A stretch of DNA of 64,000 nucleotides from RGIG3701 sp031553595 (GCA_031553595.1 JAVBLI010000020.1:1-64000); one strand, 5' to 3'; shown: positions 8,568 to 18,303, counted from the stretch's first letter. The notes: generated by a model from the sequence alone, not told the origin. Made by a program: numbers and translations.

Positions 8568-11222
8568 ATGAATGTTGACGCGAACATCACGCCCATGATG
8601 AAGCAGTACTGGGACGCCAAAAAGGCCCACCCGGACGCAATTCTCTTGTTTCGGATGGGGGATTTTTACGAGATGTTCCATGAGGACGCGAAGACGGCGG
8701 CGCGGGTGCTGAATCTGACGCTCACCAGCCGGGATAAGGGGAAGGACGCCACGCCGATGGCCGGGTTTCCGCATCATCAGGTGGACGCGTATGTCGGGAA
8801 GCTGATCGCGGCAGGTTTTTGCGCGGCAGTGTGCGAGCAGGTCGAGGATCCGAAACTGGCGAAGGGGCTGGTGAAGCGGGAGGTGCTGCGGGTGGTGACG
8901 CCGGGGACGCTGACCGAGGACACGCTGTTGGACCCGCGGGAGAATAATTATCTGGCGGCGGTCGTGCCCGGGGAGGTGGCGGGCGTGGCGTGGGTGGAGC
9001 TTTCGACGGGGCAGTTTTACGCTGCCGGGTTTCCGAATGAGCGGCTTTTGGATCAGTTGGCACGCATTCACCCGCGCGAGTGCCTGACGGGGGAGAAGGA
9101 TGAGCCGCTGCCGGGGTGGCTGACGGAAAAGATGCGGGTGACCCGCCGCCCCGCGTGGGCGTCCGGGCTGGCCACCGCGAAAAAAGAGCTGATGGAGCAT
9201 TTCGGCGTGCTGAATCTGGAGGGTTTCGGCTTCTCGGAAAAATCCCCGGCGGACACGCAGGCGCTGCGGGCCGCGGGCGTGGTGCTGGATTATTTGAAGG
9301 AAACGCAAAAAGGCTCGCTGGCACACGTCTCCCGGCTGATGAAATTCCATCTCGGCAGTACGCTGGAAATCGATGAAGCCAGCCGGCGGAGTCTGGAAAT
9401 CGTGCGGACGCTGCATGAAGGGCGGCGGGAAGGCTCCCTGCTGGCGGTGCTGGACAAAACGATTACCTCGCCCGGCTCGCGGCAACTTTCGGAGTGGGTG
9501 GCGGCGCCGCTGACGGATAAGACCACCATCACGCTGCGGCAGGAGGCGGTGGCGGAACTGCTGCGTGAGCCGGATTTATGCAGGGATGTGCGGGAAATGC
9601 TCCGTGGTGTGCAGGACTTGCAGCGGCTGATCTCCCGCGTGACCACCGGGCGTGCGTCGCCGCGGGATCTGAAGGCGATCGGCATGACCCTCTCCATGCT
9701 CCCCGGCGTGAAGGCGAAAATCCGCGAGTGCGAGTCGCCGCTCTTGCAGCACATCCAAGTGGAGACGGATCCGTGTCCGGACCTGGCGGCCACACTCGCC
9801 GCGGCGGTGGTGGACGAGCCGCCCATTTCGGTGCGCGACGGAGGCATCATTCGCGAAGGATATAATGAAACGCTCGACGAACTCCGCGAGCTGATCACCG
9901 GCGGGAAAACATGGATCACGCGCTACCAGGCACGCGAGCAGGAAAAGACCGGCATCCCGAATCTGAAAGTCGGCTTCAATAAAGTTTTCGGCTATTACAT
10001 GGAAATCTCGCATACGCACGGTGAGAAAATCCCCGCGAATTACATCCGCAAGCAGACCGTCAAAAATGCCGAGCGGTATATCACCGAGGAGCTCAAGGAG
10101 TACGAGGAAAAAGTGCTCACCGCGGACGAGAAGGCGAAGCAGCTCGAGTACGAGATTTTTAACGTCCTGCGCGAGACCACGCTCGAGTACCGGCAGCGGA
10201 TGCAGGCCACGGCGCAGGTGCTGGCGGAGCTGGACGTGCTGGCGTCTTTCGCGGAGCTGGCCCGGCAACGGAATTACTGCCGCCCGGAAATCGTGACGGA
10301 GCCGGTGCTGGAAATCGCGGAGGGGCGTCACCCGGTGCTGGACGTCACGCAGCCCAGCGGGGCGTTCGTGCCGAATGATGTGGCGTGCGACCCGGAAGCG
10401 AAAAACATCATGCTCATCACGGGCCCGAACATGGCGGGTAAGAGTACGTACATCCGGCAGGTGGCGCTGCTGACGCTCATGGCCCAGATCGGCTCTTTCA
10501 TCCCGGCGAAGAGCGCGAAAGTCGGAATTGTGGACCGCATCTTCGCGCGCGTGGGGGCCAGTGACGAACTCTCGCGCGGCCAGAGTACGTTCATGGTAGA
10601 GATGACCGAGACCGCACGCATCCTGAACACCGCCACCACGCGGAGCCTGGTCATTCTCGATGAAATCGGCCGGGGCACAAGCACGTATGACGGCATTTCG
10701 CTGGCGTGGGCCATCCTCGAGCACATCCATCACCGCATCCGCTGCCGCACGCTTTTCGCCACGCATTATCATGAGCTGACGGACCTCGCGCAGAGCCTGC
10801 ATCACATCCAGAATCTGAACGTGGCGGTGCGCGAGTGGGCGGATGAAGTGGTTTTTTTGCATAAAATCGTGCCCGGCGCCGCCGACAAAAGTTATGGCAT
10901 TCATGTCGCGCGGCTGGCCGGCGTGCCCGTGGAAGTGGTGGAGCGGGCGAAGACCATTCTCGCGGAACTGGAAGACGAGCATCTGGACGCGCACGGCAGG
11001 CCCCGGCTTTCCGTTTCGTATGCGGACGAGGAGGCGGAGGAGGACGCGCCCGGGCGGAAGCCGCGGAAAACGGATGGCGACGGTTATTTCCAGCTCACGC
11101 TTTTCAGCCCGCAGGATCACCCGCTGCTGGACGAAATCCGGGAGCTGGACGCGGACCGCATGACGCCCATGCAGGCGTTAGAGATGTTATATCAGTGGCG
11201 GGAGAGGCTCCGGAAGGAGTGA
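8568..11222 (+). CDS. mutS: DNA mismatch repair protein MutS
   Basis: Recognises mispaired bases and starts methyl-independent or MutL-dependent mismatch repair. The 884-residue protein has the mismatch-binding domain with the Phe33-x-Glu35 wedge (GDFYEMF), connector, lever and clamp domains, and an ABC-type ATPase with Walker A GPNMAGKST at 619-627, STFMVEMTE and DEIGRGTSTYDG. This is the MutS1 type. A short charged linker at about 825-850 precedes the C-terminal end. A TATAAT at 8473-8478 could be a -10 element, but no matching -35 is visible. The DUF1848 gene begins 3 bases after the stop, so the two are probably co-translated. Confidence 0.97.
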   Translation: MNVDANITPMMKQYWDAKKAHPDAILLFRMGDFYEMFHEDAKTAARVLNLTLTSRDKGKDATPMAGFPHHQVDAYVGKLIAAGFCAAVCEQVEDPKLAKGLVKREVLRVVTPGTLTEDTLLDPRENNYLAAVVPGEVAGVAWVELSTGQFYAAGFPNERLLDQLARIHPRECLTGEKDEPLPGWLTEKMRVTRRPAWASGLATAKKELMEHFGVLNLEGFGFSEKSPADTQALRAAGVVLDYLKETQKGSLAHVSRLMKFHLGSTLEIDEASRRSLEIVRTLHEGRREGSLLAVLDKTITSPGSRQLSEWVAAPLTDKTTITLRQEAVAELLREPDLCRDVREMLRGVQDLQRLISRVTTGRASPRDLKAIGMTLSMLPGVKAKIRECESPLLQHIQVETDPCPDLAATLAAAVVDEPPISVRDGGIIREGYNETLDELRELITGGKTWITRYQAREQEKTGIPNLKVGFNKVFGYYMEISHTHGEKIPANYIRKQTVKNAERYITEELKEYEEKVLTADEKAKQLEYEIFNVLRETTLEYRQRMQATAQVLAELDVLASFAELARQRNYCRPEIVTEPVLEIAEGRHPVLDVTQPSGAFVPNDVACDPEAKNIMLITGPNMAGKSTYIRQVALLTLMAQIGSFIPAKSAKVGIVDRIFARVGASDELSRGQSTFMVEMTETARILNTATTRSLVILDEIGRGTSTYDGISLAWAILEHIHHRIRCRTLFATHYHELTDLAQSLHHIQNLNVAVREWADEVVFLHKIVPGAADKSYGIHVARLAGVPVEVVERAKTILAELEDEHLDAHGRPRLSVSYADEEAEEDAPGRKPRKTDGDGYFQLTLFSPQDHPLLDEIRELDADRMTPMQALEMLYQWRERLRKE

Positions 11223-11225
11223 GAA

Positions 11226-12242
11226 ATGGCGAATAAATATACCTGGCCGCGCGGGCCGATTCTTTGCGAAGACGGAATGCGGGAGGGAATTTCGCCGCGG
11301 GTGATCACGGCCAGTCGCGCGACGGACATTCCCGCGTTTCACACCGCGTGGTTTTTCCAGCGGCTGCAGGCGGGGTACTGCGTCTGGACGAATCCGTTTA
11401 ACGGCCAGCCGACGGTCGTGAATTTGCGGGACGTGCGGGCGGTGGTGTTTTGGTCGAAGAACCCGGCTCCGCTCCTGCCGCGTCTGGCGGAACTGGACGC
11501 GCGGGGACTTGCGTATTATTTCCAGTTCACGCTGAACGATTATGACGCCCAGGGGTATGAGCCGGGTGTGCCGCCGCTGGATGCGCGGGTGGAAACGTTC
11601 CGGGAGCTGTCTCGGCGTCTCGGCCCACATCGCGTGGTGTGGCGTTTCGATCCGATTCTGCTGACCGACGAACTTTCCGCCCAGCGGATGGCCCAACGTG
11701 TGGAGGCGGTGGCGCAGCGGCTGTCCGGCTTCACCCAAAAGCTGGTTTTCAGTTTCGTGATCATCGAAAAATACAAAAAAGTCGCAACGAAACTGCGGCA
11801 TCTTCCCCACCATGTGCGTGCGCCTGAGCCGGCGGAGATGCACTTTCTCGCGGGGCGTCTGGGCGAAATTGGCACGCGGTACGGGATGGAAGTCGCCGCG
11901 TGCTGCGAGGAAATGGACTTGTCGGCGCACGGCATCCAGCCCAGCCGGTGTGTGGACGGCGAGCTGCTGCTGCGTTTGGCGGAAAATGACCCGGTGCTCA
12001 CCGCATTTTTGACACAGGCCGGCGACCAGACGCCGCTGCCTGGCCTGGCGACCGTCGATTATCGGCGGCTGAAAGATCCGGGGCAGCGGAAAAATTGCGG
12101 CTGCATTCTCGCGAAAGATATCGGCCGGTATGACACGTGCCCGCATCACTGCGTGTACTGTTACGCGAACACGTCGGTGACGGCCGTCGAGCGAAACTGC
12201 CATTCATTAAGCATCCACGGCGAGTCGATTCCCGGGGAATGA
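11226..12242 (+). CDS. DUF1848 family protein with C-terminal cysteine cluster
   Basis: The 338-residue protein matches the DUF1848 family: N-terminal ITASRATDIPAFH, then VVFWSKNPAP, YYFQFTLNDY and VWRFDPI in the expected order. The C-terminus has six cysteines in CxC (291, 293), C307, C311, C314 within the context KDIGRYDTCPHHCVYCYAN, which looks like an iron-sulfur binding motif. The family is often described as radical-SAM or photolyase-like, but its function is not established. The start lies 3 bases after the mutS stop, which suggests translational coupling and perhaps a DNA-repair role; that last step is inference. Confidence 0.85.
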   Translation: MANKYTWPRGPILCEDGMREGISPRVITASRATDIPAFHTAWFFQRLQAGYCVWTNPFNGQPTVVNLRDVRAVVFWSKNPAPLLPRLAELDARGLAYYFQFTLNDYDAQGYEPGVPPLDARVETFRELSRRLGPHRVVWRFDPILLTDELSAQRMAQRVEAVAQRLSGFTQKLVFSFVIIEKYKKVATKLRHLPHHVRAPEPAEMHFLAGRLGEIGTRYGMEVAACCEEMDLSAHGIQPSRCVDGELLLRLAENDPVLTAFLTQAGDQTPLPGLATVDYRRLKDPGQRKNCGCILAKDIGRYDTCPHHCVYCYANTSVTAVERNCHSLSIHGESIPGE

Positions 12243-12247
12243 ACACC

Positions 12248-13039
12248 TCATTCCGGCTTTTTCTTATTCTCTTGTTGCGTCGGCGTTTTCGATTTTTCTT
12301 TCTCGCCGGGCACCGAGACGACGTACCCCACGCGGACGTATTCTTTTCCGTCACGTGTTACCTCCGGCGGATTGTCGATACCCAGGAACAGCCGGGTTCC
12401 GTCCGGTGAAACCGCCATGTACGTAACCCTCCGCCAGCGCGGCCATGTGTTTTTCTCACCCTCCAGCCGATGAAAATAGCATGTGCGGATTTTTTGCGGG
12501 TACGCTTTACCAGTGTGTTTATCCCAGAAAAGTCGGCTGATGTCCCAGAATTCCACCAGAGCCGTGGCCGGGGCGGGGGCAGCGCAATCTTTGATCGGCT
12601 GCGGGAGTTCCTGGAGCGTGATTTCCGGCACGGGGTGCACGTATTCGCGTGGATCGAGGATCGCGACCGTGACCAGGATCGGCGCGTTCGGCTGAAACGC
12701 CGCGGCGCTGATGCGATTTTTGACAGGAATGGTGAACAGCTGCTTTTTACTGACACAGTCGAAAATGGTTGCCATGGCCATACTGCCCCCGCAGGTGGCG
12801 ATGCGCATATCGGACACGAATACCGCCGAATACGAAAAAGCCCCCGCATGGAGCTGGTAAATGCGATCCTCGTAATCCACTGGATTTGAGGGGGACGACT
12901 CCAGCTTGCCGCTGTCCAGATCCCAGACGTATTCCTTGAGAAAGATGCGGGCGATGATTTTTTGACTGTCTTCCGAGAACGCCAGGCAGTTCACGATTGC
13001 GGGCGGCATCGGCATCATAGGCAATTCATCCAGCAGCAC
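12248..13039 (-). CDS. Downstream half of a propeller-like gene, after an in-frame TAG
   Basis: This frame is continuous with the upstream half (13055-13855): the only interruption is TAG at 13057-13055, followed in the same frame by codons for EKKRR and then the GTG at 13039 (VLLDELPMM). The 263 residues contain WD-like blades (NCLAFSEDSQ, YVWDLDSGK, TYMAVSPDGTRLFLG) that would continue those of the upstream half. Possible explanations are a nonsense mutation in one gene, a sequencing error, stop readthrough, or reinitiation at the GTG: TAG overlaps AGGAG, a Shine-Dalgarno-like site 12 bases before it. On its own the piece has no signal peptide. The stop lies 5 bases from the stop of the convergent DUF1848 gene. 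Confidence 0.6.
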   Translation of the reverse strand: MLLDELPMMPMPPAIVNCLAFSEDSQKIIARIFLKEYVWDLDSGKLESSPSNPVDYEDRIYQLHAGAFSYSAVFVSDMRIATCGGSMAMATIFDCVSKKQLFTIPVKNRISAAAFQPNAPILVTVAILDPREYVHPVPEITLQELPQPIKDCAAPAPATALVEFWDISRLFWDKHTGKAYPQKIRTCYFHRLEGEKNTWPRWRRVTYMAVSPDGTRLFLGIDNPPEVTRDGKEYVRVGYVVSVPGEKEKSKTPTQQENKKKPE

Positions 13040-13054
13040 GCGACGCTTTTTCTC

Positions 13055-13855
13055 CTAGATATCGAAAACACAGATACCTTTGGCGGTGACGCAGGCGAGG
13101 CAGTGGGAGTCGGGCGAAAAAGCCAGCGGCCGCCCATCCTCGCCGCTGAGGATGTTACGGCTCTTGCCCATCGGGCTCGAGGTAAGTTGCGGCTGCGCGT
13201 CGTCTAAAATCCGATTCCCCATTTGCAGGTCGCAGATGTTGAGATAGGCCAGGTTGTCGTGGCGATAAACGCCGTAGGCGAGGTATTCGCCGTCGGGAGC
13301 GTTGCTGGACGCAATGACGGAAAGCCGGTAAAACCCACCCGGTGTGACCGGCATTTCCCGACTTCGCCATGCGGGGCGCGTGTCCGTGGAACCCGTAAAA
13401 CGCAGCGCGTCGTTCGCTTCATACCCCCCACGATCCGCCAGCTGCCACTGCCACCGCTGGGCGTTTTCCCCACGTGCCTCCCAGAGGAAGGGGAAGTAGT
13501 CGTGAACCAGCATGTTTTTCGGATTGCCGAGAATCTTCCCCTGCTGGTACGGCGTCGCCTCCCCGGCACGCAAAGCGTCGCCAGCCAGAACATCGTACTT
13601 CGCCAGCCGCTGGGCTAACGGGATTTTCGCCTCCTCCTCCTGTTCCGCCGCGGTCATTGCCGGCTCGTCCTCCGCCTCCACCACCATGATCGGCGAGGTG
13701 TCCATCACATCGCCCGGGCCGTAAACCTTTACCTCTTTGTCCGTCGCGTTCTGCCGAGGCTGCGTTTTTTCAGGTTCTGCCGAAAAAGCGAAACCGCCGG
13801 ACAGCGCGAAATAACCCGCCAGCACGACGGCGATACAAAAATGACGCATCAACAT
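13055..13855 (-). CDS. Secreted propeller-like protein, upstream half (ends at in-frame TAG)
   Basis: A 266-residue protein with an N-terminal signal peptide (hydrophobic core FCIAVVLAGYFALSGG, cleavage near FSA-EPE). An acidic, low-complexity stretch and a domain with HDYFPFLWEARGE follow, and the C-terminus is a blade-like segment, PLAFSPDSHCLACVTAKG, ending VFDI. The ATG at 13855 has GGAGG 7 bases upstream. Ending in the middle of a WD-type VFDI-x-EKK strand suggests truncation: the same frame resumes directly after the TAG. I do not recognise a specific function. A periplasmic or surface scaffold role would fit a propeller. Confidence 0.65.
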   Translation of the reverse strand: MLMRHFCIAVVLAGYFALSGGFAFSAEPEKTQPRQNATDKEVKVYGPGDVMDTSPIMVVEAEDEPAMTAAEQEEEAKIPLAQRLAKYDVLAGDALRAGEATPYQQGKILGNPKNMLVHDYFPFLWEARGENAQRWQWQLADRGGYEANDALRFTGSTDTRPAWRSREMPVTPGGFYRLSVIASSNAPDGEYLAYGVYRHDNLAYLNICDLQMGNRILDDAQPQLTSSPMGKSRNILSGEDGRPLAFSPDSHCLACVTAKGICVFDI

Positions 13856-14008
13856 TTCGATTCCTCCGGCTGCTATTTTTATATGTGAATTGATTTGATA
13901 TACTCAAGCTACTTGAAAATTCCGCTCGCAGCCATATCGCGAGCCGTTTTTCCCGAAGAGTAAACGGCGGACAGATGGGAAAAGTCAACGGTTCCGGGTA
14001 TAATGGCT

Positions 14009-15589
14009 TTATTTTCCCGCTTTGACGCCGCTGCGGGGTTCGGCGAGAACGGTTTCCCACGCGATGCGCTGGAAAATTTTCGCCTGTTCGGGGGTCAGGC
14101 CGCTGATGACGGCGGTGACTTTTCCTTCCGGCGATTCCTCGAACATGCACGCGTAGGCGACCAGCCCGATGAGGTAGCGCCCGGCCCGGGAGAGGTGGAT
14201 TTCGTCTTCGAAAAAGACTTCCTCGAAACGGCGGTTTTCCATCCCGGGAATCTGATTCGCCTCGAGCATGTGCTTGGCGCGGACGAGTGCGGGGCCGCCG
14301 GGGCACAGCCGCAGTGATTTGTTGCCGGCGACGGAATTCCAGCGGTCGAAAAGTTCGCCGTAATAGAGCATTTTATTGGCCATGCCCTCCTCCCAGTTCG
14401 TGGGCTTCGCGGGCGGAAACCACGGCGGGCTCATCCATCCCGCGCCGGCGCAGTGGGCATCCCTGTCCCAATCGCCCAGTCCGGGCCACTGCGCGTAAAG
14501 CCACGGCTGCACGTCCTGGTTATGCTCGCGGGCCAGCGCAATGAAGTTGCCGCCGTACTGCTGGTCATCGTCCAGCCCCGGCGGGTTCGGGAACGGCTGG
14601 AGAAAAAGATGGTCGAGCTTCTTTTCCATCACGGTTTCGTAGTTCGTCGCCCACCCTTCCGGGCTGCCGAAACCGTGGCCGTTGGCTTCCCAGTTGCCTC
14701 GGATACCGCAGCCGGGAATGGTTTTCCGCATGTAATACAGATTCTTTCCGGCGCTGTCGGCCAGCACCGGCAGCACGCCGTTAATGGTGTCGGTGAGGCT
14801 GTTGCCGATGTGGTAGCTGCGGACTTCCGGCTGCGCGACGGCCTCGGCCCCGATGCGGTACGTCGCGACGCGCATGTCGCTTTCACATCGCCCGGCCTGG
14901 AACGCCATGGCCGCCACGACCGTCGATTCACGTAGCGGAATGGGGGCGGTGTAACGCGGGCTGTCGGTCGTCGGCTGCGTCCCGTCCAGCGTGTAACGGA
15001 CTTCGTCGGTGGGCGGCCAGGTGCCGAGTTTCAGTTCGAACGCCCCAGGATACACCCCGCCGGGCGGATCGAAATTAACCGGCGGCGCCTGGGATTCACG
15101 CCCTAAATCCAACCCGACGTAACTGCTTTCGATCATCGCCTCGAAGTACGTCGCCGCGTCGCCGTCGAAGGCCATCTCGAACGCGTGGTCGCGATGATCG
15201 TTGGGCACCCGCGTGCCGAACGCCTCGCCGTGCATCTTCCCTGTCTCGGCGTAAAACTCGATTTCCGCCACCGCCGCCTTACGCCCCGGCGCGGCTTCGA
15301 ATTTCACATACCGATAAACTTCCGGGTGATCGAACGTCAGCTCCACCCACGCGCCGGCAGCCGGTGCGTCGGCGATCGTCTTCAGGCACACGAAACCGTG
15401 CGTGGGCCCTTCCGGCGACCCGACGATGCGCGCCCCGGCCAAATCCCCCTCAGCGCCCGGCTTGGGCAGCAGACGCACTTTCACTAGACGGTACGCGTCG
15501 GGCGATTCTTCCGCCGCGAGGAGATTCACACTGCCAGCAACAAACGCGAGCACGCATATAAGAGACGTTAATAAGATATTTCGATTCAT
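14009..15589 (-). CDS. Secreted SGNH-like protein with chitobiase C-terminal-type domain
   Basis: The 526-residue protein starts at ATG 15589 (AAGGT upstream); the longer frame to 15703 would run into repeat A1. Residues 1-26 are a signal peptide. About 30-168 resembles a discoidin-like carbohydrate-binding fold. About 172-246 matches the chitobiase/hexosaminidase C-terminal type (VRYTLDGTQPTTDSPRYTAP). From 258 comes an SGNH-hydrolase-like part: HIGNSLT would carry the serine, and EDEIHLSRAGRY near the C-terminus provides the D-x-x-H pair. It may de-acetylate or de-esterify polysaccharide. The substrate is unknown. It lies downstream of the GH38-like gene in the same direction. Confidence 0.65.
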   Translation of the reverse strand: MNRNILLTSLICVLAFVAGSVNLLAAEESPDAYRLVKVRLLPKPGAEGDLAGARIVGSPEGPTHGFVCLKTIADAPAAGAWVELTFDHPEVYRYVKFEAAPGRKAAVAEIEFYAETGKMHGEAFGTRVPNDHRDHAFEMAFDGDAATYFEAMIESSYVGLDLGRESQAPPVNFDPPGGVYPGAFELKLGTWPPTDEVRYTLDGTQPTTDSPRYTAPIPLRESTVVAAMAFQAGRCESDMRVATYRIGAEAVAQPEVRSYHIGNSLTDTINGVLPVLADSAGKNLYYMRKTIPGCGIRGNWEANGHGFGSPEGWATNYETVMEKKLDHLFLQPFPNPPGLDDDQQYGGNFIALAREHNQDVQPWLYAQWPGLGDWDRDAHCAGAGWMSPPWFPPAKPTNWEEGMANKMLYYGELFDRWNSVAGNKSLRLCPGGPALVRAKHMLEANQIPGMENRRFEEVFFEDEIHLSRAGRYLIGLVAYACMFEESPEGKVTAVISGLTPEQAKIFQRIAWETVLAEPRSGVKAGK

Positions 15590-15623
15590 GGTTTTACCTT
15601 GTGTTATGAATGAATGGTTTCGT

Positions 15624-15746
15624 AAGAACAGCAGCCGGGAGCGAAGCGGAACGCAGTGACGCGCAGAGACCGGATTGAATCGCCTGGATTTTTTCCACTT
15701 CAATCCGGTCTCTACGCTAACGCTCCGCTCCCGGCTGTTGTTTCTT
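15624..15746 (+). repeat. Palindromic repeat family A, copy 1
   Basis: Long inverted repeat beginning AACAGCAGCCGGGAGCG and ending CGCTCCCGGCTGTTG, with inner arms CAGAGACCGG and CCGGTCTCT around an asymmetric loop containing GAATCGCC and TTCCACTTC. It starts 38 bases past the stop of the GH38-like gene and lies between two minus-strand genes. The loop orientation is plus. Confidence 0.9.
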
Positions 15747-15783
15747 AGATGTATTAACTTGAAACTGTTCTAAAGGATGGATT

Positions 15784-18303
15784 TTATTTTTCTTCACAAT
15801 GCAGATGCTTCATATATAATTCGGACTCGGGGGACTCGGCGTGCTGAACGAAAACGGGCTCGGCGAGAACGGTCTCCGTCAGGGCGTCGATCGTGTTTGC
15901 GTCGCGTTTGGGTTGCAGCAGGAGGGTGAAGCGGAACTCCATCACGCCGGGTTGATCGCAGGGGAAATTCGTGAGCCAGGTGTTGTCGTAAACCATGGCG
16001 TGAACGGTGTTTACGGCTTCCGGCGGAGCCTGGCGATGCTGCAGCGGTTCGGGCGTTTTGCCGAACGTGACCAGTGGGGCGTCGCGGGAAATCCATGCGC
16101 GATCCGTGTCGGCGGAGCTGTAAAGGAGGCAGCCGTCGATGCCGAAGTAATCGCGGCAGGTTCCGGGAATCTGGTCGTGGAAGGGAGTGAAGGGGAGGCC
16201 GCCGCACGTGGCCACGGGGAGCGTTTCGCCGTTCGCCGCCAGCGACGCGCCGATGAAAAACCACTCGGGCAGCTCCGACGAAATCCGATAAAAACGGACT
16301 GTCAAGTCGGCTCGCGGCTCGCCCTTACGCAGCTCCAGCGTCCGCTTGAGCCACATCAGTCGCGGGTGCGCCAGCGTCTGCGTGTACCGGATGCTGTACG
16401 GCGTTTCCTCGATTTCGGTCTGCCCCTGCGGCGACTCCGCCGGCGCGGCATACGTCCAGCGCAGCGTGTTGCGGCGACGCGTTTCGTCGTGGCTGTGCAG
16501 CAGTTCGCCGTAAAGCCAGCGGCCGTTGAATTCCGAAAAGTCGACGGCGACAAAATTGCCGGGCGGTTGATCGAATAACACGTGATCGCCCCAGCGGGCG
16601 GAGACGGGCCAGCCGTGGGCGTCGACTTCCACGGTGGGCGAGGGCCATTCGGGCGTCGCCGCTTCATTCGGGTCGGCTGGGAGGAGTCGGCGGGCGGTGC
16701 GGCCGGGAATGTTTTCGACCCAGAAACGGACGGCCTGGTCGGGCGCGTGGTCGGCGATCGTGCCCTGCCGCGATTCGTCGAAAATATCGTCAGGCGAATT
16801 GGCCCGGCTGAAAGAGGCGAAACCGCGGCGGCGCTGGACGGGAATGACGCGATTCGTTTTGCTGTCGCGGAATGCCGCCACGTGCTCGCGGAAAGCAGAA
16901 GCGGGCACGGTCACCCAGCCGCTGTAGGGCTCCGGGGCCGTGTTGATGACGTAATACCCCGGCGGCTGGCGGAAAGTGTGGCTCCGTGCACGCTCGGCCA
17001 GCAGCAGCTTCGCCAGGGCGCCGGCGTGATAGGCGTAACGCGATTTTTCGTTGTACTGCCCGAGCACGTCCAGGTCGTGCGGCCGGCCCACGCTGTCGAC
17101 GGAACCCCAGGTGTGCTCGTCGAAAAAGCACAGCTCACGGAGAATCGTTTCGTATTTTTCTTTGGCGGCGGGGCTCATCGGGCCGAAAACGGGACTGGCG
17201 GCGGCGGCCAGCAGACGCTTGGCGTGGCGCGACGCGGCCACTTCACGCGGGCCGGACGCGGAACCGTTGGCCCACCAGTCGGTGAACTCGCCCTCGCACA
17301 CGGGGATCGTGTCGCCGACATTTTTTTGCAGCGATTCAAGCGCCGCCGCGGCAGTCGTCAGCCGCAGTTCCGGCTTCAGCCCCAGGCGGTTCCAGGTGGC
17401 GACGAAAGCCGGGATGTGCGGGAACGGCGGGTCGTTGTCGATGCGCCACTGATTCGTGAAGGACAGCGGCAGGGAGGGGTAATCGTAGCCGCTGCGCTCC
17501 AGGGCCGCGAGTCGGTGGCAGAGGTGACGGTGACATTTTCGCACGGACGCCTCGTCGCCGTGGAAGAAGTCGCCTTCGCGCGGCAGGCGGTAACGCGTGT
17601 CGGTCGATTCGGGGACGGGGCCTTGCCGCCAGTCGAAATCGTGGAAAAAGTAAAAGCCGTCGCCGTAACCGGTGTTGAGCCAGACGAAAAGTTTGCGTCC
17701 GTCGGGCATTTTCCACCAGAACGCGGAGGGCTGCCGGGCGGGGGCACCGCCGTTAAAACCGTTGATGGACATCCACAAAAACGGCACGCCGCGGTCGAGA
17801 AGTCGCATCGCCCCGGCCCGCGGACAGCCGTTGACGTCGTTCTGCATGGCGACTTTCACGGTGGCTGTTTTCCGGACTTCCGGCGGGAGCCACCCGAGCA
17901 CCATGAGATCCCATTGCGCCCGATTCATCAGCGGGGTCTGGTTCATGGCCATCGCCGTGATTTCCAGTTGGCCCGTTCGGATGGCACGGAGCATCGCCTC
18001 CCGCCGCGCGGGTGTCGCCTCCCGCCACCAGTCGTCCACACAGTGGGTGGCCTCGGCGGTCCAATAAAATTTTTCCGGCTGCGGCGCATCTTTCGTCGCC
18101 AGCACCGCGTCGACGGCGATGTCCAAATATTGCATCTGACGCTTTCGCGTGACCAGCGGATGGTCGGTGTAGCCGATGTCCGTGTGCGAGTGCATCACGA
18201 GATCGACACGCTTGATGCGTTGCGGAATCGGCGGGTCGTTTTCCTCCGCGAAAACTCCGGCGGAGATAACAATGGAAACGAGCATGAAGGATAAAATGCG
18301 CAT
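15784..18303 (-). CDS. Secreted glycoside hydrolase, GH38-like (alpha-mannosidase fold)
   Basis: An 839-residue exported enzyme: signal peptide at 1-19 (MRILSFMLVSIVISAGVFA), then the GH38-type zinc motif HSHTDIGYTD at 38-47, where the family has H-x-H-x-D-x-G. AMQNDVNGCPRAG and CFFDEHTWG also resemble the N-terminal barrel of GH38 and related DUF5054 proteins. The C-terminal half would be the beta-sandwich domain. The likely action is hydrolysis of alpha-mannosides or a related glycan outside the cytoplasm. The exact linkage is unclear because the motif has Tyr where GH38 usually has Trp. It is followed by the SGNH-like gene, suggesting joint action on a decorated polysaccharide. Confidence 0.75.
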   Translation of the reverse strand: MRILSFMLVSIVISAGVFAEENDPPIPQRIKRVDLVMHSHTDIGYTDHPLVTRKRQMQYLDIAVDAVLATKDAPQPEKFYWTAEATHCVDDWWREATPARREAMLRAIRTGQLEITAMAMNQTPLMNRAQWDLMVLGWLPPEVRKTATVKVAMQNDVNGCPRAGAMRLLDRGVPFLWMSINGFNGGAPARQPSAFWWKMPDGRKLFVWLNTGYGDGFYFFHDFDWRQGPVPESTDTRYRLPREGDFFHGDEASVRKCHRHLCHRLAALERSGYDYPSLPLSFTNQWRIDNDPPFPHIPAFVATWNRLGLKPELRLTTAAAALESLQKNVGDTIPVCEGEFTDWWANGSASGPREVAASRHAKRLLAAAASPVFGPMSPAAKEKYETILRELCFFDEHTWGSVDSVGRPHDLDVLGQYNEKSRYAYHAGALAKLLLAERARSHTFRQPPGYYVINTAPEPYSGWVTVPASAFREHVAAFRDSKTNRVIPVQRRRGFASFSRANSPDDIFDESRQGTIADHAPDQAVRFWVENIPGRTARRLLPADPNEAATPEWPSPTVEVDAHGWPVSARWGDHVLFDQPPGNFVAVDFSEFNGRWLYGELLHSHDETRRRNTLRWTYAAPAESPQGQTEIEETPYSIRYTQTLAHPRLMWLKRTLELRKGEPRADLTVRFYRISSELPEWFFIGASLAANGETLPVATCGGLPFTPFHDQIPGTCRDYFGIDGCLLYSSADTDRAWISRDAPLVTFGKTPEPLQHRQAPPEAVNTVHAMVYDNTWLTNFPCDQPGVMEFRFTLLLQPKRDANTIDALTETVLAEPVFVQHAESPESELYMKHLHCEEK

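Noticed and set aside
12248..13855. TAG reassigned to an amino acid
   Set aside because: Several intact genes in the window (GH97, hisD, the LRR-like gene at 56807) terminate normally with TAG.
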